A stretch of 64,000 nt of DNA from Nitrososphaerota archaeon. Its GTDB lineage: Archaea; Thermoproteota; Nitrososphaeria; Nitrososphaerales; Gagatemarchaeaceae. The DNA is taken from positions 58,351 through 122,350 of the forward strand of contig JAFMAI010000002.1 of assembly GCA_029785085.1 (NCBI GenBank). Direction: 5' to 3'. Numbering within the stretch: the first letter of the stretch is position 1; each line of letters starts with the position of its first letter. The notes below the pieces were generated by a model. That model was given only the letters and a program-made list of their open reading frames with translations, searched no databases and had not been told where the DNA came from. Position numbers and translations under genes: made by a program. This document shows, piece by piece, positions 53,643 to 62,205 of this stretch.

Positions 53643-53938
53643 CGACTCGTGCCGGCCGTAGTCCTCCTTCTGTTCTAGACGGGATTCCGCTCAGCGGCCT
53701 ACCCTGGCCTGTCGCAGGCACTTCATCGGCCACGTTTGGCCTTGCTCCGCACGGGTCAGCCGTTTCATCCCGCGTCCCACCGACCTCAAGGTCGCCCTAT
53801 CACTGCTCGAGGTGGGGCGGGTCTCGTTTCTGTTCTGGAGCCGACCGTCTCCGATCGCGCCTCCTGGCGCCATGCGTCCTGCAGCGAGGGAGGAACTTCC
53901 CCAGGAGATCCCCGTGGCCCGTCCACCGGCTCGCGTCG
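53643..53938 (-). ncRNA. rnpB: RNase P RNA, archaeal type
   Basis: Catalytic RNA of RNase P, which removes tRNA 5' leaders. Read on the minus strand, universal segments appear in order: GGAAGTTCCTCC (53889-53900), CAGAAACGA (53823-53831), GGAGCAAGGCCAAA (53735-53748) and ACAGAAGGAGGA (53662-53673). The first and last can form P4 (TCCTCC with GGAGGA). The ends pair in a 13-position P1 with two mismatches (53926-53938 with 53643-53655), which sets the coordinates; they may be off by a few bases. About 296 nt. Confidence 0.9.
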
Positions 53939-54409
53939 GTCATGCATTATGGACCACACCCAGTTAACCGTTACTGAAAGGCGAAATGTGGTTCAGCATG
54001 GGCAGCGGCCGCGCCGTATCGCTCAACCGGAAGGAGTCCGCCCATGAGGTCGCCCAATCCGGCGCCGAGCGCACCGCCGGGAATGGGATATATCTCGGCA
54101 CGGTGAGAGAGGGCGTCAACCAGAATCCGCCCGTTCACGCCGTTCATTGCAGGAGGACGCCTATACAAGTTCATGGAACCAACCTCTCCCGGGGAGCACG
54201 AGCTTAGGAGGGGCGGCAGCTACCCAACCCGCTCTCTAGTGAATGACCATGACTACCCGGGGGCAGCTCTCCATGGCCGGAAAGACAAGGACCGTCCACC
54301 CTGAGACGCGGGGAGTTGATTGAAGGGCGTCCCTACGGCCCTGAAGACCACGCGCTCTTGGGCTCCTGGTGGAAGGTGCTCACATGAACCACTATCATGG
54401 TGGCGTGCG
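53939..54409. other. Stretch upstream of the RNase P RNA gene
   Basis: About 470 bp. A minus-strand 67-codon frame at 53971-54174 (NGRILVDALSHRAEIYPIPGG in its middle) is weakly protein-like but unsupported. GTTAAC at about 53964 is 26 nt from the RNA 5' end and might be its promoter core. Confidence 0.4.
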
Positions 54410-54943
54410 TCACTGCTCGTGCTGGAGCGAGTCGGGGGCGAACAGGTGAGGAAAATATTCTCTCTCAGCCTGCCGCACTTTCCCTTCCGTTCTCGCCCGG
54501 CGATAGGCTTCTAGAGGTTCATGGTTGAGAGTGAGGAAGGTCGGACCCCACTTGTATAAGCTGAGGTATCTCTCTGCCTCTTCGACTTCACCGAGTATGT
54601 ACATCGTAGCCGAGACTGCCTCCAAAGAGCTGAGTACCCCTGCTCTGGAGTAGTTGGTGGGGTTAGCCGCCAATAAGACAGGGAGCCTCCTATGCTTCCC
54701 CCCCAGCTTCCTGAAGAACACTTCTTGCGCCTGGTTCCACGAAGCGTCGACGACAAGGACTGCCTTCGCCCCCTTGTCTGGCGGGGAGAGGATTCTGTGC
54801 GCCCATGGATTCAGGACTACCACCTTGTCAGAGGCATGGAACTTCCTGCTCACTCCCTTTGCCAGGTCCATGTTGACCATCTTCCTGGCGGTGCACTTGG
54901 TTGGGTCATCCTGTCCCATCTCGAGGGCGAACACTCCTAGCAT
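54410..54943 (-). CDS. tsr3: rRNA aminocarboxypropyltransferase Tsr3
   Basis: Tsr3 (DUF367 family) adds an aminocarboxypropyl group from SAM to 16S/18S rRNA. Family blocks: QDDPTKCTARKMVNMDLAKGV, VLNPWAHRILSPPDKG, VLVVDASWNQAQEVFF, RRLPVLLAANPTNYSRAGVLSSLEAVSATMYI and the C-terminal FLTLNHEPLEAYRRA. 177 aa with the usual length. ATG 54943. Supports archaeal ribosome maturation. Confidence 0.92.
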   Translation of the reverse strand: MLGVFALEMGQDDPTKCTARKMVNMDLAKGVSRKFHASDKVVVLNPWAHRILSPPDKGAKAVLVVDASWNQAQEVFFRKLGGKHRRLPVLLAANPTNYSRAGVLSSLEAVSATMYILGEVEEAERYLSLYKWGPTFLTLNHEPLEAYRRARTEGKVRQAEREYFPHLFAPDSLQHEQ

Positions 54944-55180
54944 GCGAACTCAATTCGTGGCTTGCTCGGGGTCACTTAAGGTGGTGTCGGTGCTGCCGAT
55001 GAGGCTGGCCCCGATGACACACACGGTCCTGGCCGCCTAGTCTGAGCGACCACAAGACGCGACGGGCTCGGTCCGAAAGGAGGGTTAAACTGTCAGAAGA
55101 CCTCCTGCGCGCCACAGCCTCGGTCATGCAACCCTTCGCGGCTTGGTCGCTGCGCTAGAACTCGGCGAAGCTGGCGCAAG

Positions 55181-55190
55181 GATTAATACT
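55181..55190 (+). promoter_or_regulatory. TATA-like box upstream of the RAM-domain gene
   Basis: GATTAATACT lies about 45-50 nt before the start of the Lrp-type RAM gene, allowing a short leader with a GGTGG purine box near 55226. Confidence 0.4.
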
Positions 55191-55233
55191 CGTCATAAAC
55201 ATGGTATTGGTGACAGGGGGCTATTAGGTGGCA

Positions 55234-55467
55234 ATGCCACAGGCGTTCGTACTCGTCAATGCTGACCTCGGCGCTGAAGAGGATCTTCTGAAGAAGCTGA
55301 GAGAGATTCCCAACGTCAAGGAGGTCTATGTAGTCTATGGCGTCTATGATATCGTGGCAAGGGTGGAAGCCGACACCATGGAGAAGGTCAAGGAGACTAT
55401 CACTTGGAACATCAGGCGCCTCGACAAGGTGAGGAGCACCCTCACCATGATTGTGGTCGACGCGTAG
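55234..55467 (+). CDS. Stand-alone Lrp/AsnC RAM-domain protein
   Basis: Only the ligand-binding RAM domain of Lrp/AsnC proteins is present: AFVLVNADLGAEEDLLKKLREIPNVKEVYVVYGVYDIVARVEADTMEKVKETITWNIRRLDKVRSTLTMIVVD. No HTH. Such single-domain proteins bind amino acids and modulate other Lrp members or enzymes. ATG 55234 has a GGTGG box; GTG 55228 is an alternative. It precedes tiaS by 42 bp. Confidence 0.92.
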   Translation: MPQAFVLVNADLGAEEDLLKKLREIPNVKEVYVVYGVYDIVARVEADTMEKVKETITWNIRRLDKVRSTLTMIVVDA

Positions 55468-55509
55468 GCCATCCCATTCTTAAAACGACCCGCTGCAGCA
55501 TCTCTTCCC

Positions 55510-56697
55510 ATGCGCTTCCTCGTAGGGATTGACGATACAGATTCTTCACTGGGCTACTGCACAACCTACCTCGCCTACCGCATCGCCTCTGACCTCGCCC
55601 CGGAAATCAGGGTTTGCGCCTACCCTCGCCTAGTCCGGCTCAACCCAAACATCCCGTTCAAGACGCGAGGGAACGCAGCCGTGTGCTTGATGCTTGATGG
55701 AGACAGCGTGGACACGGTCTTCCGGTCCGTCTCGGAGAAGGTCAAGGAACTGTCAGACGTCAGTGGTGGAGCGAACTCAGGGGTGGTCTTCCTTGAAGAC
55801 CCTACCAGAGCAGAAGGTTTCAAAGGCCTATATCAAGACGCGCTTGCCGCCGTGGTCAGTCCTCACAGGGTCCGAAAGCTCATCAAGGCACTCGGGGGGA
55901 GGACAATCGAGCTCGGGAACGGTATGGGCGTCGTCGGCGCGGCCGCGTCCCTGGGCTTTGACTGCCGCTCAGATCACACCTACGAGCTGATAGGCTACAG
56001 GAGGAGGGAGTATTGGGGGAACAGGCGTTTCGTAGACAGTACTTCGGTCAAGGAGATGGACGCGAGGCTGTTCCCTCACACCTTCAACAGCTACGACTAT
56101 CAGAAGAGGAAGGTCTTGGTCGCCCCCCATGGGCCTGACCCGGTATTCGTCGGAATTAGGGGAGATTCTCCGTCGAGCGTAATCAAGGGCTTTGGCATGC
56201 TGAGATATGGCGAACCGCTGGAGGGGTACATGGTGTACCTGTCCAACCAGTACACCGATGCCCACGTCCAGAGGAAGCTGGATTGGAAAGTCTACTCGTC
56301 GGGCTGGGTCGACGGGACCATAGACCAGGTGAGGGTGGGAGAAGGCGGACACGTCTATATCACAATCATCGCCGGGGGACGAAAGCGGGCGGTAGCTGCC
56401 TACGAACCCACAGGAGACCTCAGACGTTCGGCCAAGCTGCTGACCAAGGGCGACACTGTTCGCGCATTCGGAGGAGTTAGGAGGGCCACGGTTCGCCACT
56501 CGAAAATCCTCAACCTAGAGAAACTGGAGGTGAAACACGCCCAGCGCGGGCTGGAATCAGGGACATACGCACCGTCCCCGCGGGCCAACCGGCACCTGGC
56601 CAAGCCTCTTATCAGGTATGGCCGCGAGGTCTATGAAGAAGCGAAGCCGGTCGACGGTTGGCTCGAACCTGCTATGCAGCAGAGAGTCCGCGCCTGA
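55510..56697 (+). CDS. tiaS: tRNA(Ile2) 2-agmatinylcytidine synthetase
   Basis: TiaS converts C34 of tRNA-Ile2 to agmatidine, needed to read AUA codons. Motifs: FLVGIDDTDSSLGYCTTYLAYRIA (ATP/kinase-like), RLVRLNPNIPFKTRGNAAVCLML, RREYWGNRRFVD, and the OB-fold region (RVGEGGHVYITIIAGGRKR) with C-terminal polar part. 395 aa, usual length. The 3' end overlaps the convergent trans-sulfuration gene by 26 bp. Confidence 0.95.
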   Translation: MRFLVGIDDTDSSLGYCTTYLAYRIASDLAPEIRVCAYPRLVRLNPNIPFKTRGNAAVCLMLDGDSVDTVFRSVSEKVKELSDVSGGANSGVVFLEDPTRAEGFKGLYQDALAAVVSPHRVRKLIKALGGRTIELGNGMGVVGAAASLGFDCRSDHTYELIGYRRREYWGNRRFVDSTSVKEMDARLFPHTFNSYDYQKRKVLVAPHGPDPVFVGIRGDSPSSVIKGFGMLRYGEPLEGYMVYLSNQYTDAHVQRKLDWKVYSSGWVDGTIDQVRVGEGGHVYITIIAGGRKRAVAAYEPTGDLRRSAKLLTKGDTVRAFGGVRRATVRHSKILNLEKLEVKHAQRGLESGTYAPSPRANRHLAKPLIRYGREVYEEAKPVDGWLEPAMQQRVRA

Positions 56698-57856
56698 AGT
56701 CTTCTATGAGGTCATCCACATCCTCTATCCCTACTGAGACCCTCACAAGCGTATCAGGGATACCTGCCTTCTCCCTATCTTCCGCCGACATCTGAGTGTG
56801 GGTCATGTTGTAGGGTTGTGACACCAGCGTCTCTACCCCACCTAAGCTCGCGGCCAGCGTCGCGACCTTCACATTCTCGGTGAATCTCATGGCGTTCCTC
56901 GCGGTCCCCTTGATCTCGAAGCTGAGCATCCCTCCGAACCCCCGCATCTGCTTCCTTGCGAGCTCATGCTGGGGATGAGTCTTGAGGCCAGGGTAGTGGA
57001 CCGCTGTCACCTTCTTATGCGAAGACAGAAATTCAGCCAGGGCCATGGCGTTGGCATTCTGCTGTCTCACCCTGATCGCCATTGTCTTCATCCCGCGTAA
57101 GACGAGCCAGGCAGGAAGGGGGTCGAGGGTCCCGCCCAACTGCCTCCTCATCATCTTAATCTTCCGTATCCTCTCCTCGCTGGCCATCGCCGCCCCCGCT
57201 ATCAGGTCAGCGTGTCCGTTGAGGTACTTGGTCGCGCTGTGCAGGACGACATCGGCCCCGAGGTCCAGGGGGTTCTGGTTGACAGGCGACGCGAAAGTGT
57301 TGTCCACCATGAGCAGCGTTCCGTTGGCGTGGGCGAGCTTGGCCACCTTCCCTATGTCGACCAACTTCAGGGTCGGGTTAGTTGGGCTCTCGATGTAGAT
57401 TATGTGTGTGTTCTGTCGCAATCCGCTCTCCAAGGCAGCAGCGTCGCCAGTGTCTACGAAGTCCGTACCGAATCCGAGCCCCGGGAGCATGTCATGGAGC
57501 AAGCCGAAAGTTCCTCCATAGAGGTCTCGTATAGCCAGGACGTGCGACCCTCTTTTCAGGAAAGCGAAGACTGCGGTGGATATCGCTGCCATGCCGGACG
57601 AGAACGCGGCCCCTGCTCCTGCATGCTCGAAGGCCCCAAGCTTCTTTTCGAGCCTGACAACCGTAGGGTTGTCCCATCTGGAGTAGGTGTAGCCCTTCTC
57701 GCCGGATCCTGCCACTGCAAACGGGACGTCTGCAGCCCTGGTGAACCCGAAGGTCGAGGTCTCATATATGGGAGCGATCAGCGAGCCGGTCTCCTCGTCG
57801 AAGGGCTCTGCCTCATGGACGGACCTCGTCGAGTCACCGGGCAAGTAAGTGTCCAA
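56672..57856 (-). CDS. Cystathionine gamma-synthase/lyase or sulfhydrylase family (PLP)
   Basis: Cys/Met metabolism PLP enzyme: TRSVHEAEPFDEETGSLIAPIYETSTF, YTYSRWDNPTVVRLEKKLGAFE, AFSSGMAAISTAVFAF, the VDNTFASPVNQNPLDLGADVVLHSATKYLNGHADLIAG block with PLP Lys in SATKY. C-terminal GGMLSFEIKG, LAASLGGVETLVSQP. 394 aa. The exact reaction among CGS, CGL and O-acetylhomoserine sulfhydrylase cannot be told from motifs alone. May work with the cysteine synthase-like fusion at 13177. Confidence 0.92.
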   Translation of the reverse strand: MDTYLPGDSTRSVHEAEPFDEETGSLIAPIYETSTFGFTRAADVPFAVAGSGEKGYTYSRWDNPTVVRLEKKLGAFEHAGAGAAFSSGMAAISTAVFAFLKRGSHVLAIRDLYGGTFGLLHDMLPGLGFGTDFVDTGDAAALESGLRQNTHIIYIESPTNPTLKLVDIGKVAKLAHANGTLLMVDNTFASPVNQNPLDLGADVVLHSATKYLNGHADLIAGAAMASEERIRKIKMMRRQLGGTLDPLPAWLVLRGMKTMAIRVRQQNANAMALAEFLSSHKKVTAVHYPGLKTHPQHELARKQMRGFGGMLSFEIKGTARNAMRFTENVKVATLAASLGGVETLVSQPYNMTHTQMSAEDREKAGIPDTLVRVSVGIEDVDDLIEDFRRGLSAA

Positions 57857-57915
57857 AAGGCTCTCTAATGGCGCCTAAATACATGGCGGGCGCCGCACCC
57901 ACTGACTCGGGCAGG

Positions 57916-58401
57916 CTAACGGTTGTAGAAGTATTGCATCTTGGGCGGCTCTATGTCTTCCTGCCAGAGCAGGGCGATGAGCTCTCCCATATGGTAAAGC
58001 TGCTCGGTGAATGACTGGAACAGGGCCTCCTCGACCGAAAGGTCGAAAGAAGCGCCCGACGAGAGTAGGACCAAGTCCACGCGCCTCCGTAACTCGTCCT
58101 CGCCTGCGCCGGCCAAGTACGCTTTTGTCCTCCCTTCCACGTCTTCGAGATGATTCTTGATCATCTGGATGCTGGTGTACTCCTCAGCCTTCTTTCTCTT
58201 GTACTCTCTTGACTTCCCATGGATGACCCAGTTCACAATCCAGTCCTCGTTGTCTATCATGTGGATCAGTATGTTCCTCATGCTATAGAAGCTGGCCTCG
58301 CGGTTCTTGGTCACTTCATCCCACGACAGCGATTCGAGTTTCTCCAGGAACCGTCTCCTTACCGAGGACGAGTAGCGGCATAGCTCGCTTATGTCGAACA
58401 T
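57916..58401 (-). CDS. DinB/YfiT-like four-helix protein
   Basis: Fits the DinB/YfiT metal-binding four-helix superfamily: LEKLESLSWDEVTKNREASFYSMRNILIHMIDNEDWIVNWVIHG, and a late helix EEALFQSFTEQLYHMGELIALLWQEDIEP carrying the third His position. These superfamily proteins often bind Ni or Zn and act as thiol transferases in bacteria; the archaeal role is unknown. 161 aa. Separate from DinB polymerase despite the name. Confidence 0.75.
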   Translation of the reverse strand: MFDISELCRYSSSVRRRFLEKLESLSWDEVTKNREASFYSMRNILIHMIDNEDWIVNWVIHGKSREYKRKKAEEYTSIQMIKNHLEDVEGRTKAYLAGAGEDELRRRVDLVLLSSGASFDLSVEEALFQSFTEQLYHMGELIALLWQEDIEPPKMQYFYNR

Positions 58402-58438
58402 GGCGCAATCAAGCGATTGATGCTATGCGATATATTCC

Positions 58439-58906
58439 CTAAGACGTCCTGCATTTGTCGCAGAGTCTTTCGCCGTTCTTTAGCGGCTGAACGAAGAATG
58501 AGTCTCCGTTGGCGCAGAAGAAGAGAGCCATCCTGTCAGGGTCTTCGCTCTTTGTCCTGCGATAGTTCTGCGTCCAGTACATCTCTTTTAGAACAATGTC
58601 GTTGCTCTTTCTGGCTAGCCCTAGGTCCCAGGCATAGCGGCTCGCTACCCTGACATCCCCCGCCTCGACTCCCTGCGTCCCTCGGGCGGCCCCGCGCACG
58701 TACCCCAAGAAGCGGTCTGTGTCGAGTTCGTTTCCGTACATGATTATCCTCGAGACATACCTCCCTGGGCAGACGTGCAGACCGACCGAGCCACCCTCTG
58801 CGTATTCGATCGCCGCCTGGCCGCCACAGTGCTGGCACTTCGCCGTGGTCGCCAGGAGCGAGCGCGCTATCTCAGTCACGTTATCTTGCAGGCGCATCAC
58901 CGTCAA
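58439..58906 (-). CDS. Zinc-binding hypothetical protein, 155 aa
   Basis: Two CxxC pairs, CQHCGGQ near residue 24 and CDKC at the very C-terminus, with an additional CPG and FFCANGDSF, suggesting a split zinc site closed by the termini. Middle part SRIIMYGNELDTDRFLGYVRGAA and MYWTQNYRRTKSEDP. No family known to me. Its start overlaps the stop of the thioredoxin-fold gene by 26 bp, indicating coupling. Perhaps an Fe/Zn partner for the redox protein. Confidence 0.7.
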   Translation of the reverse strand: MTVMRLQDNVTEIARSLLATTAKCQHCGGQAAIEYAEGGSVGLHVCPGRYVSRIIMYGNELDTDRFLGYVRGAARGTQGVEAGDVRVASRYAWDLGLARKSNDIVLKEMYWTQNYRRTKSEDPDRMALFFCANGDSFFVQPLKNGERLCDKCRTS

Positions 58907-59222
58907 AGTAGGGGCTCTTCAGCAGGTTCTCGACCCCACGTTTGGTAAGTTCCACTCCTTCGGAATAGCCACTCAGGACGTGGCGTAACGTCCCGTCTTC
59001 CATCTCCAGGAACACCTGGGGTATCAGATAGTCTTCGGCCCAGTCACCGTAGCCCCTCACAAGTTCATCCGCTTTCTCCACTTGCTCAGGATTGTCAATG
59101 TCGTAGTCGTAGAAGCCAACCCCAAGCTCGGTGGCCTTCGCTTTCATCGGCTCTACCGTGGTCGGGTGGCAATGCGGGCACCACGCCGCATGCACCACAT
59201 GAATTGCCTTTATCCCCTTCAA
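58881..59222 (-). CDS. Thioredoxin-fold/glutaredoxin-like protein (CPHC)
   Basis: The thioredoxin fold contains AAWCPHC with a CPHC redox pair near residue 14 and an IPQVFLEMEDGTL cis-Pro-like loop. The 113 aa protein is closer to a glutaredoxin-like or DsbA-type short form than to classical thioredoxin. No signal peptide. First gene of the coupled pair with the zinc-binding hypothetical. Likely cytoplasmic disulfide exchange. Confidence 0.85.
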   Translation of the reverse strand: MKGIKAIHVVHAAWCPHCHPTTVEPMKAKATELGVGFYDYDIDNPEQVEKADELVRGYGDWAEDYLIPQVFLEMEDGTLRHVLSGYSEGVELTKRGVENLLKSPYFDGDAPAR

Positions 59223-60123
59223 AACGTGTCCCTCCCGTTCGTCTTGAAGTCAGGGCCAGTTATAAAACTCGCCCCGTCAGCTGGCACCACCAGTCGAAGC
59301 ACGAATCACCTCATAGGTGATGCTCCGGGGGTGTGACTCACGCCAGCCTCCGCCCGGAGTCGTGCATCCCAGAGCGGTAGCGAAGGGGCCATCTATCCGT
59401 TCAAATCTCCACACAGACAATCTCGCAGGTTTGCCTTTCCTCTTCTATCCGAGCCGTGAACTCAGCTTCTTCAACACGCTCGTGGTATACCTGATTGGTC
59501 CGCGGAGTCAGTTGCCAATGAGTGCGTCTCCCCGCATCCAGCATGAGGGCTTCCCGCCCATCAAAGTCCTCGAGCACGGCTACGAACACACGCTTCTTTC
59601 AACTGATCGGCCGGGAGGATCGACCTACCATCCTGAAGTGTGGTTGACGCCACATTCATGGGCCTCTTGTTCGTCCTCTACTCGCACTGACTTGGATTTA
59701 GGCCAATCCATGGAAGTTCTCCCCCGCCATTGAGAAGGCCTTGCGGCTATCTATTCTGTTTGCGTCAAATAGCCAGATGCACCAGTAGTCGTCAAAGAGA
59801 CCCGCTCAACGTCACAGCTACCAGATCGAGTTCATCAGACGGAAAGCGACGGCTTCTGCAATCTGCCTCTGAATGCACGTCTCCGAAGGCGTACCTGTGG
59901 TGGACATGAGAATGGGGATTGCGATTCAACCTCCAACTCTTAGCGCTAGTGCCCAAACCTCTCTGTAATCTTGATTCGACTTTGCGTGCGATTCTGACCT
60001 CCAGTATCTTCGTGGCAGGATCTGGTTTCTATAGTATCTATGTGCTCTATCAGAGCATATGTATTCTATTTGCGAGTGATATTTGTAGCTCTCCGTGGCA
60101 GCGTGGTATCAAGGAAAAGTGCA
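59223..60123. other. Stretch without a supported gene
   Basis: About 900 bp. Open frames at 59317-59733 and 59401-59589 look random. A GTTCAAATC at about 59399 mimics a tRNA T-loop but no stem or acceptor fits. TATAGTATC near 60030 is a weak promoter candidate for the MFS gene. Confidence 0.45.
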
Positions 60124-61620
60124 ATGGCTGCCATGGTAAGCGACGAGTTCCCGATTTCAAATGATTCCGGCTCCAGGCGTGGAGCTTTCGTAGACACGGG
60201 TAGAAGCGCCCTGCTCGACACGATAAACAACGCAAAGACTAGCGGCTTTCATTTCAGGACTTGGGTCCTATCGGGGTTGGGCTTCTTTACTGACGCTTAC
60301 GATTTGTTCGTGATAGGTGTCGTCTTGAGCCTGTTGCCTCTTGCAGGTTGGAGCCCGCTTTCACCCACTAGCACCGCGCTGCTCGGCTCTACTGCCCTCC
60401 TTTCTGCTGTTATCGGAGCCTTGACGTTTGGCAGGGCGCTCGACTACATGGGGCGAAAAGCTGTTTATGGGTTAGAGCTGATAATCCTTGTCGCCGGTGC
60501 CCTAGGAAGCGCGTTCTTGACGCCAGTGAACGGCGTCTACATACTGATGGCTTGGAGGTTTCTCCTTGGGATAGGAATTGGAGGTGATTACGCCACAAGC
60601 TCGACTATCATGGCAGAGTACTCCAACACCAAGAGGAGAGGAATGCTTGTAGGAATGGTCTTTTCGATGCAGAGCCTCGGACTGCTCGCAGGGCCGCTCG
60701 TCACGTTGGGGCTTCTTTTCAGCGGAGTCAGTCCTGCTCTTGCCTGGAAGCTTCTGTTCGCCTTTGGAGCCATTCCAGCAGCTGCTGTAATCTACGGTAG
60801 GAGAAAGATGCCGGAGCCTCCGAAATTCACGATTGGGGTCAAGGGTAACTTGGACAAGGCGTCGTCTGATCTTTCGAAGTACACCGACTTGGACATAGGC
60901 GCCAATGGAAACGGTGGACGAACGAAGACAGTCGTGAAAGCGGAATGGTATAAACTGTTCACTGACAAGAGGCTCCTACTCCTCGTAATCGGGACTGCGG
61001 GAAGTTGGTTCCTGATGGACTGGGCGCTGTATGGCAACTCGATAATGTCTAGCTCGATGCTTTCTTTCCTAATCCCGTCAAGCATCAAAGGAATCCATAG
61101 GATAATTCTCTCGACCGAGTACTCCGCGCTAATCTTTGGTGTTGCCGCTCTGCCTGGTTACTGGTTGGCGACCTTCGTCACGGACAGGGTTGGAAGGAAG
61201 CCTATACAACTCGCAGGATTCGCAATGATGGCTCTCACGTTCGGAGTGCTCGGCATATTTCGCCAGCTGACCACTGCAGCATACGTGGTGGACTTCCTTC
61301 TCATATACGGGTTGAGTTACTTCTTCATAGAGTTCGGTCCGAATGTCACGACGTTCATCTATCCGCCAGAGGTATTCCCAGTGTCAGTCAGAGGTTTTGG
61401 AAGCGGCACTGCAGCAGCAGGAGGAAAGACAGGGGCATTTATTGGAACAGTTGCAAATGTCTTCATAGTCGCCTCCTTAGGGCTCGGGCCGCTCTTCATC
61501 GTGCTGGCACTCCTCTCAACAGTCGGTCTCTTTCTGACACTGTTTGCTCTCCCCGAACCAAAGCGCAGAGATATTGAAGTGGTCTCTGGCGAGGAGCGAT
61601 TCCTGGTCAAGGCGGAGTGA
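60124..61620 (+). CDS. MFS permease, phosphate:H+ symporter-like
   Basis: 498 aa with twelve membrane helices and long middle loop. Motifs GFFTDAYDLFVIGVV, RALDYMGRKAVYGLELI and the GIGIGGDYATSSTIMAEYSNTKRRG segment are those of the phosphate:H+ symporter (PHS) branch of MFS. The second half contains LATFVTDRVGRKPIQLAGF and FGPNVTTFIYPPEVFPVSVRGFGSG. ATG 60124 is preferred to upstream in-frame starts. The substrate is inferred; related members carry sugars or organic acids. Confidence 0.9.
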   Translation: MAAMVSDEFPISNDSGSRRGAFVDTGRSALLDTINNAKTSGFHFRTWVLSGLGFFTDAYDLFVIGVVLSLLPLAGWSPLSPTSTALLGSTALLSAVIGALTFGRALDYMGRKAVYGLELIILVAGALGSAFLTPVNGVYILMAWRFLLGIGIGGDYATSSTIMAEYSNTKRRGMLVGMVFSMQSLGLLAGPLVTLGLLFSGVSPALAWKLLFAFGAIPAAAVIYGRRKMPEPPKFTIGVKGNLDKASSDLSKYTDLDIGANGNGGRTKTVVKAEWYKLFTDKRLLLLVIGTAGSWFLMDWALYGNSIMSSSMLSFLIPSSIKGIHRIILSTEYSALIFGVAALPGYWLATFVTDRVGRKPIQLAGFAMMALTFGVLGIFRQLTTAAYVVDFLLIYGLSYFFIEFGPNVTTFIYPPEVFPVSVRGFGSGTAAAGGKTGAFIGTVANVFIVASLGLGPLFIVLALLSTVGLFLTLFALPEPKRRDIEVVSGEERFLVKAE

Positions 61621-62030
61621 CGCCGGCCCCGTTGCTCTCCTGCTCCAAACAATATGTCGGAGCAGAGTGGTCGGCGTCCCTAGAAAGAATGCGGTTGGCT
61701 GTAGAAGGCTAAGATTCGCGCGGGAAGAAGAGCGGTGGTTAATCAGAAAGGCATCATCTTTGTGCACCAGCGATGTTGTGTCCATAAAATGCGGATGGTT
61801 GTTTGAGACTCCTGAAATGATAGAATGGACCTACTGCTAGGTACTCCCAGCGACTCTGGATTGGTAGGTCTCGCCATGAGCGAGGATCCAGCAAGCGGCT
61901 TCATCATTTCTACAGGTTGGATGAGAATTGCGGCGACAAGTCTCTTTAACACGATTCCCAGGGACATCAGCTTCAGATTAGACGAAAGGTCGCTCTTCCG
62001 TCGCTGAAAGACTAACCCGCAGTAAGAAGG
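61621..62030. other. Stretch without a supported gene
   Basis: About 410 bp between the MFS gene and the 3' end of the tRNA gene. Open frames are short and unconvincing on both strands. No repeat found. Confidence 0.45.
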
Positions 62031-62051
62031 TAGCGAGGGGAGGATTTGAAC

Positions 62052-62074
62052 GCACGGTCGGGTTTTTCCCCGAT
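62052..62074 (-). other. tRNA intron in the T-stem (position 52/53)
   Basis: 23 bases. Its ends form a bulge-helix-bulge: helix GCGG/CCGT, 3-base bulges AGA and GCG, inner stem TCGGG/CCCGA with a 6-base loop. Cutting AG^A and GC^G joins GGAG to GTTC and restores the T-stem. Confidence 0.85.
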
Positions 62075-62110
62075 CTCCGCTCTGCGGGTTATGAGCCCGC
62101 CGGGATGATC

Positions 62111-62128
62111 CTTACCCCCACGGGGGGT
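62111..62128 (-). other. Probable tRNA intron or insertion in the D-loop
   Basis: 18 bases with a 6-bp hairpin ACCCCC/GGGGGT and a 3-base loop. The join can slide by one or two bases. A clean bulge-helix-bulge is not seen, so a retained D-loop hairpin cannot be ruled out. Confidence 0.6.
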
Positions 62129-62171
62129 CTGGCTTCCCCACCTCGCTTCGATGGGCTCGGATGAGTTGGCT

Positions 62172-62179
62172 CTTATATG
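62172..62179 (-). promoter_or_regulatory. TATA box of the initiator tRNA gene
   Basis: CATATAAG on the minus strand, 25-32 bases before tRNA position 1. The spacing supports the assigned 5' end. Confidence 0.7.
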
Positions 62180-62205
62180 CTTCGGGGGTCTCCCATCCTA
62201 GCCAT

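Larger units (their letters stand above)
62031..62147 (-). tRNA. Initiator tRNA-Met (CAT) with two internal insertions
   Basis: Read on the minus strand: acceptor stem AGCGAGG/CCTCGCT with A1-T72, anticodon stem GCGGG-CTCATAA-CCCGC with anticodon CAT, and T-loop TTCAAAT. The A1-T72 pair and the three G-C pairs in the anticodon stem are the marks of an archaeal initiator. The D-loop holds an extra 18 bases (62111-62128) and the T-stem an extra 23 bases (62052-62074); removing both leaves 76 nt with T-stem GGAGG/CCTCC. No CCA encoded. A TATA box lies 25-32 bp upstream. Confidence 0.93.

Noticed and set aside
54410..55040. Plus-strand frame at 54654-55040
   Set aside because: It is the antisense shadow of tsr3.
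59340..59415. tRNA-like sequence with GTTCAAATC
   Set aside because: The T-stem arms do not pair and no matching acceptor or anticodon stem could be found, even allowing an intron.
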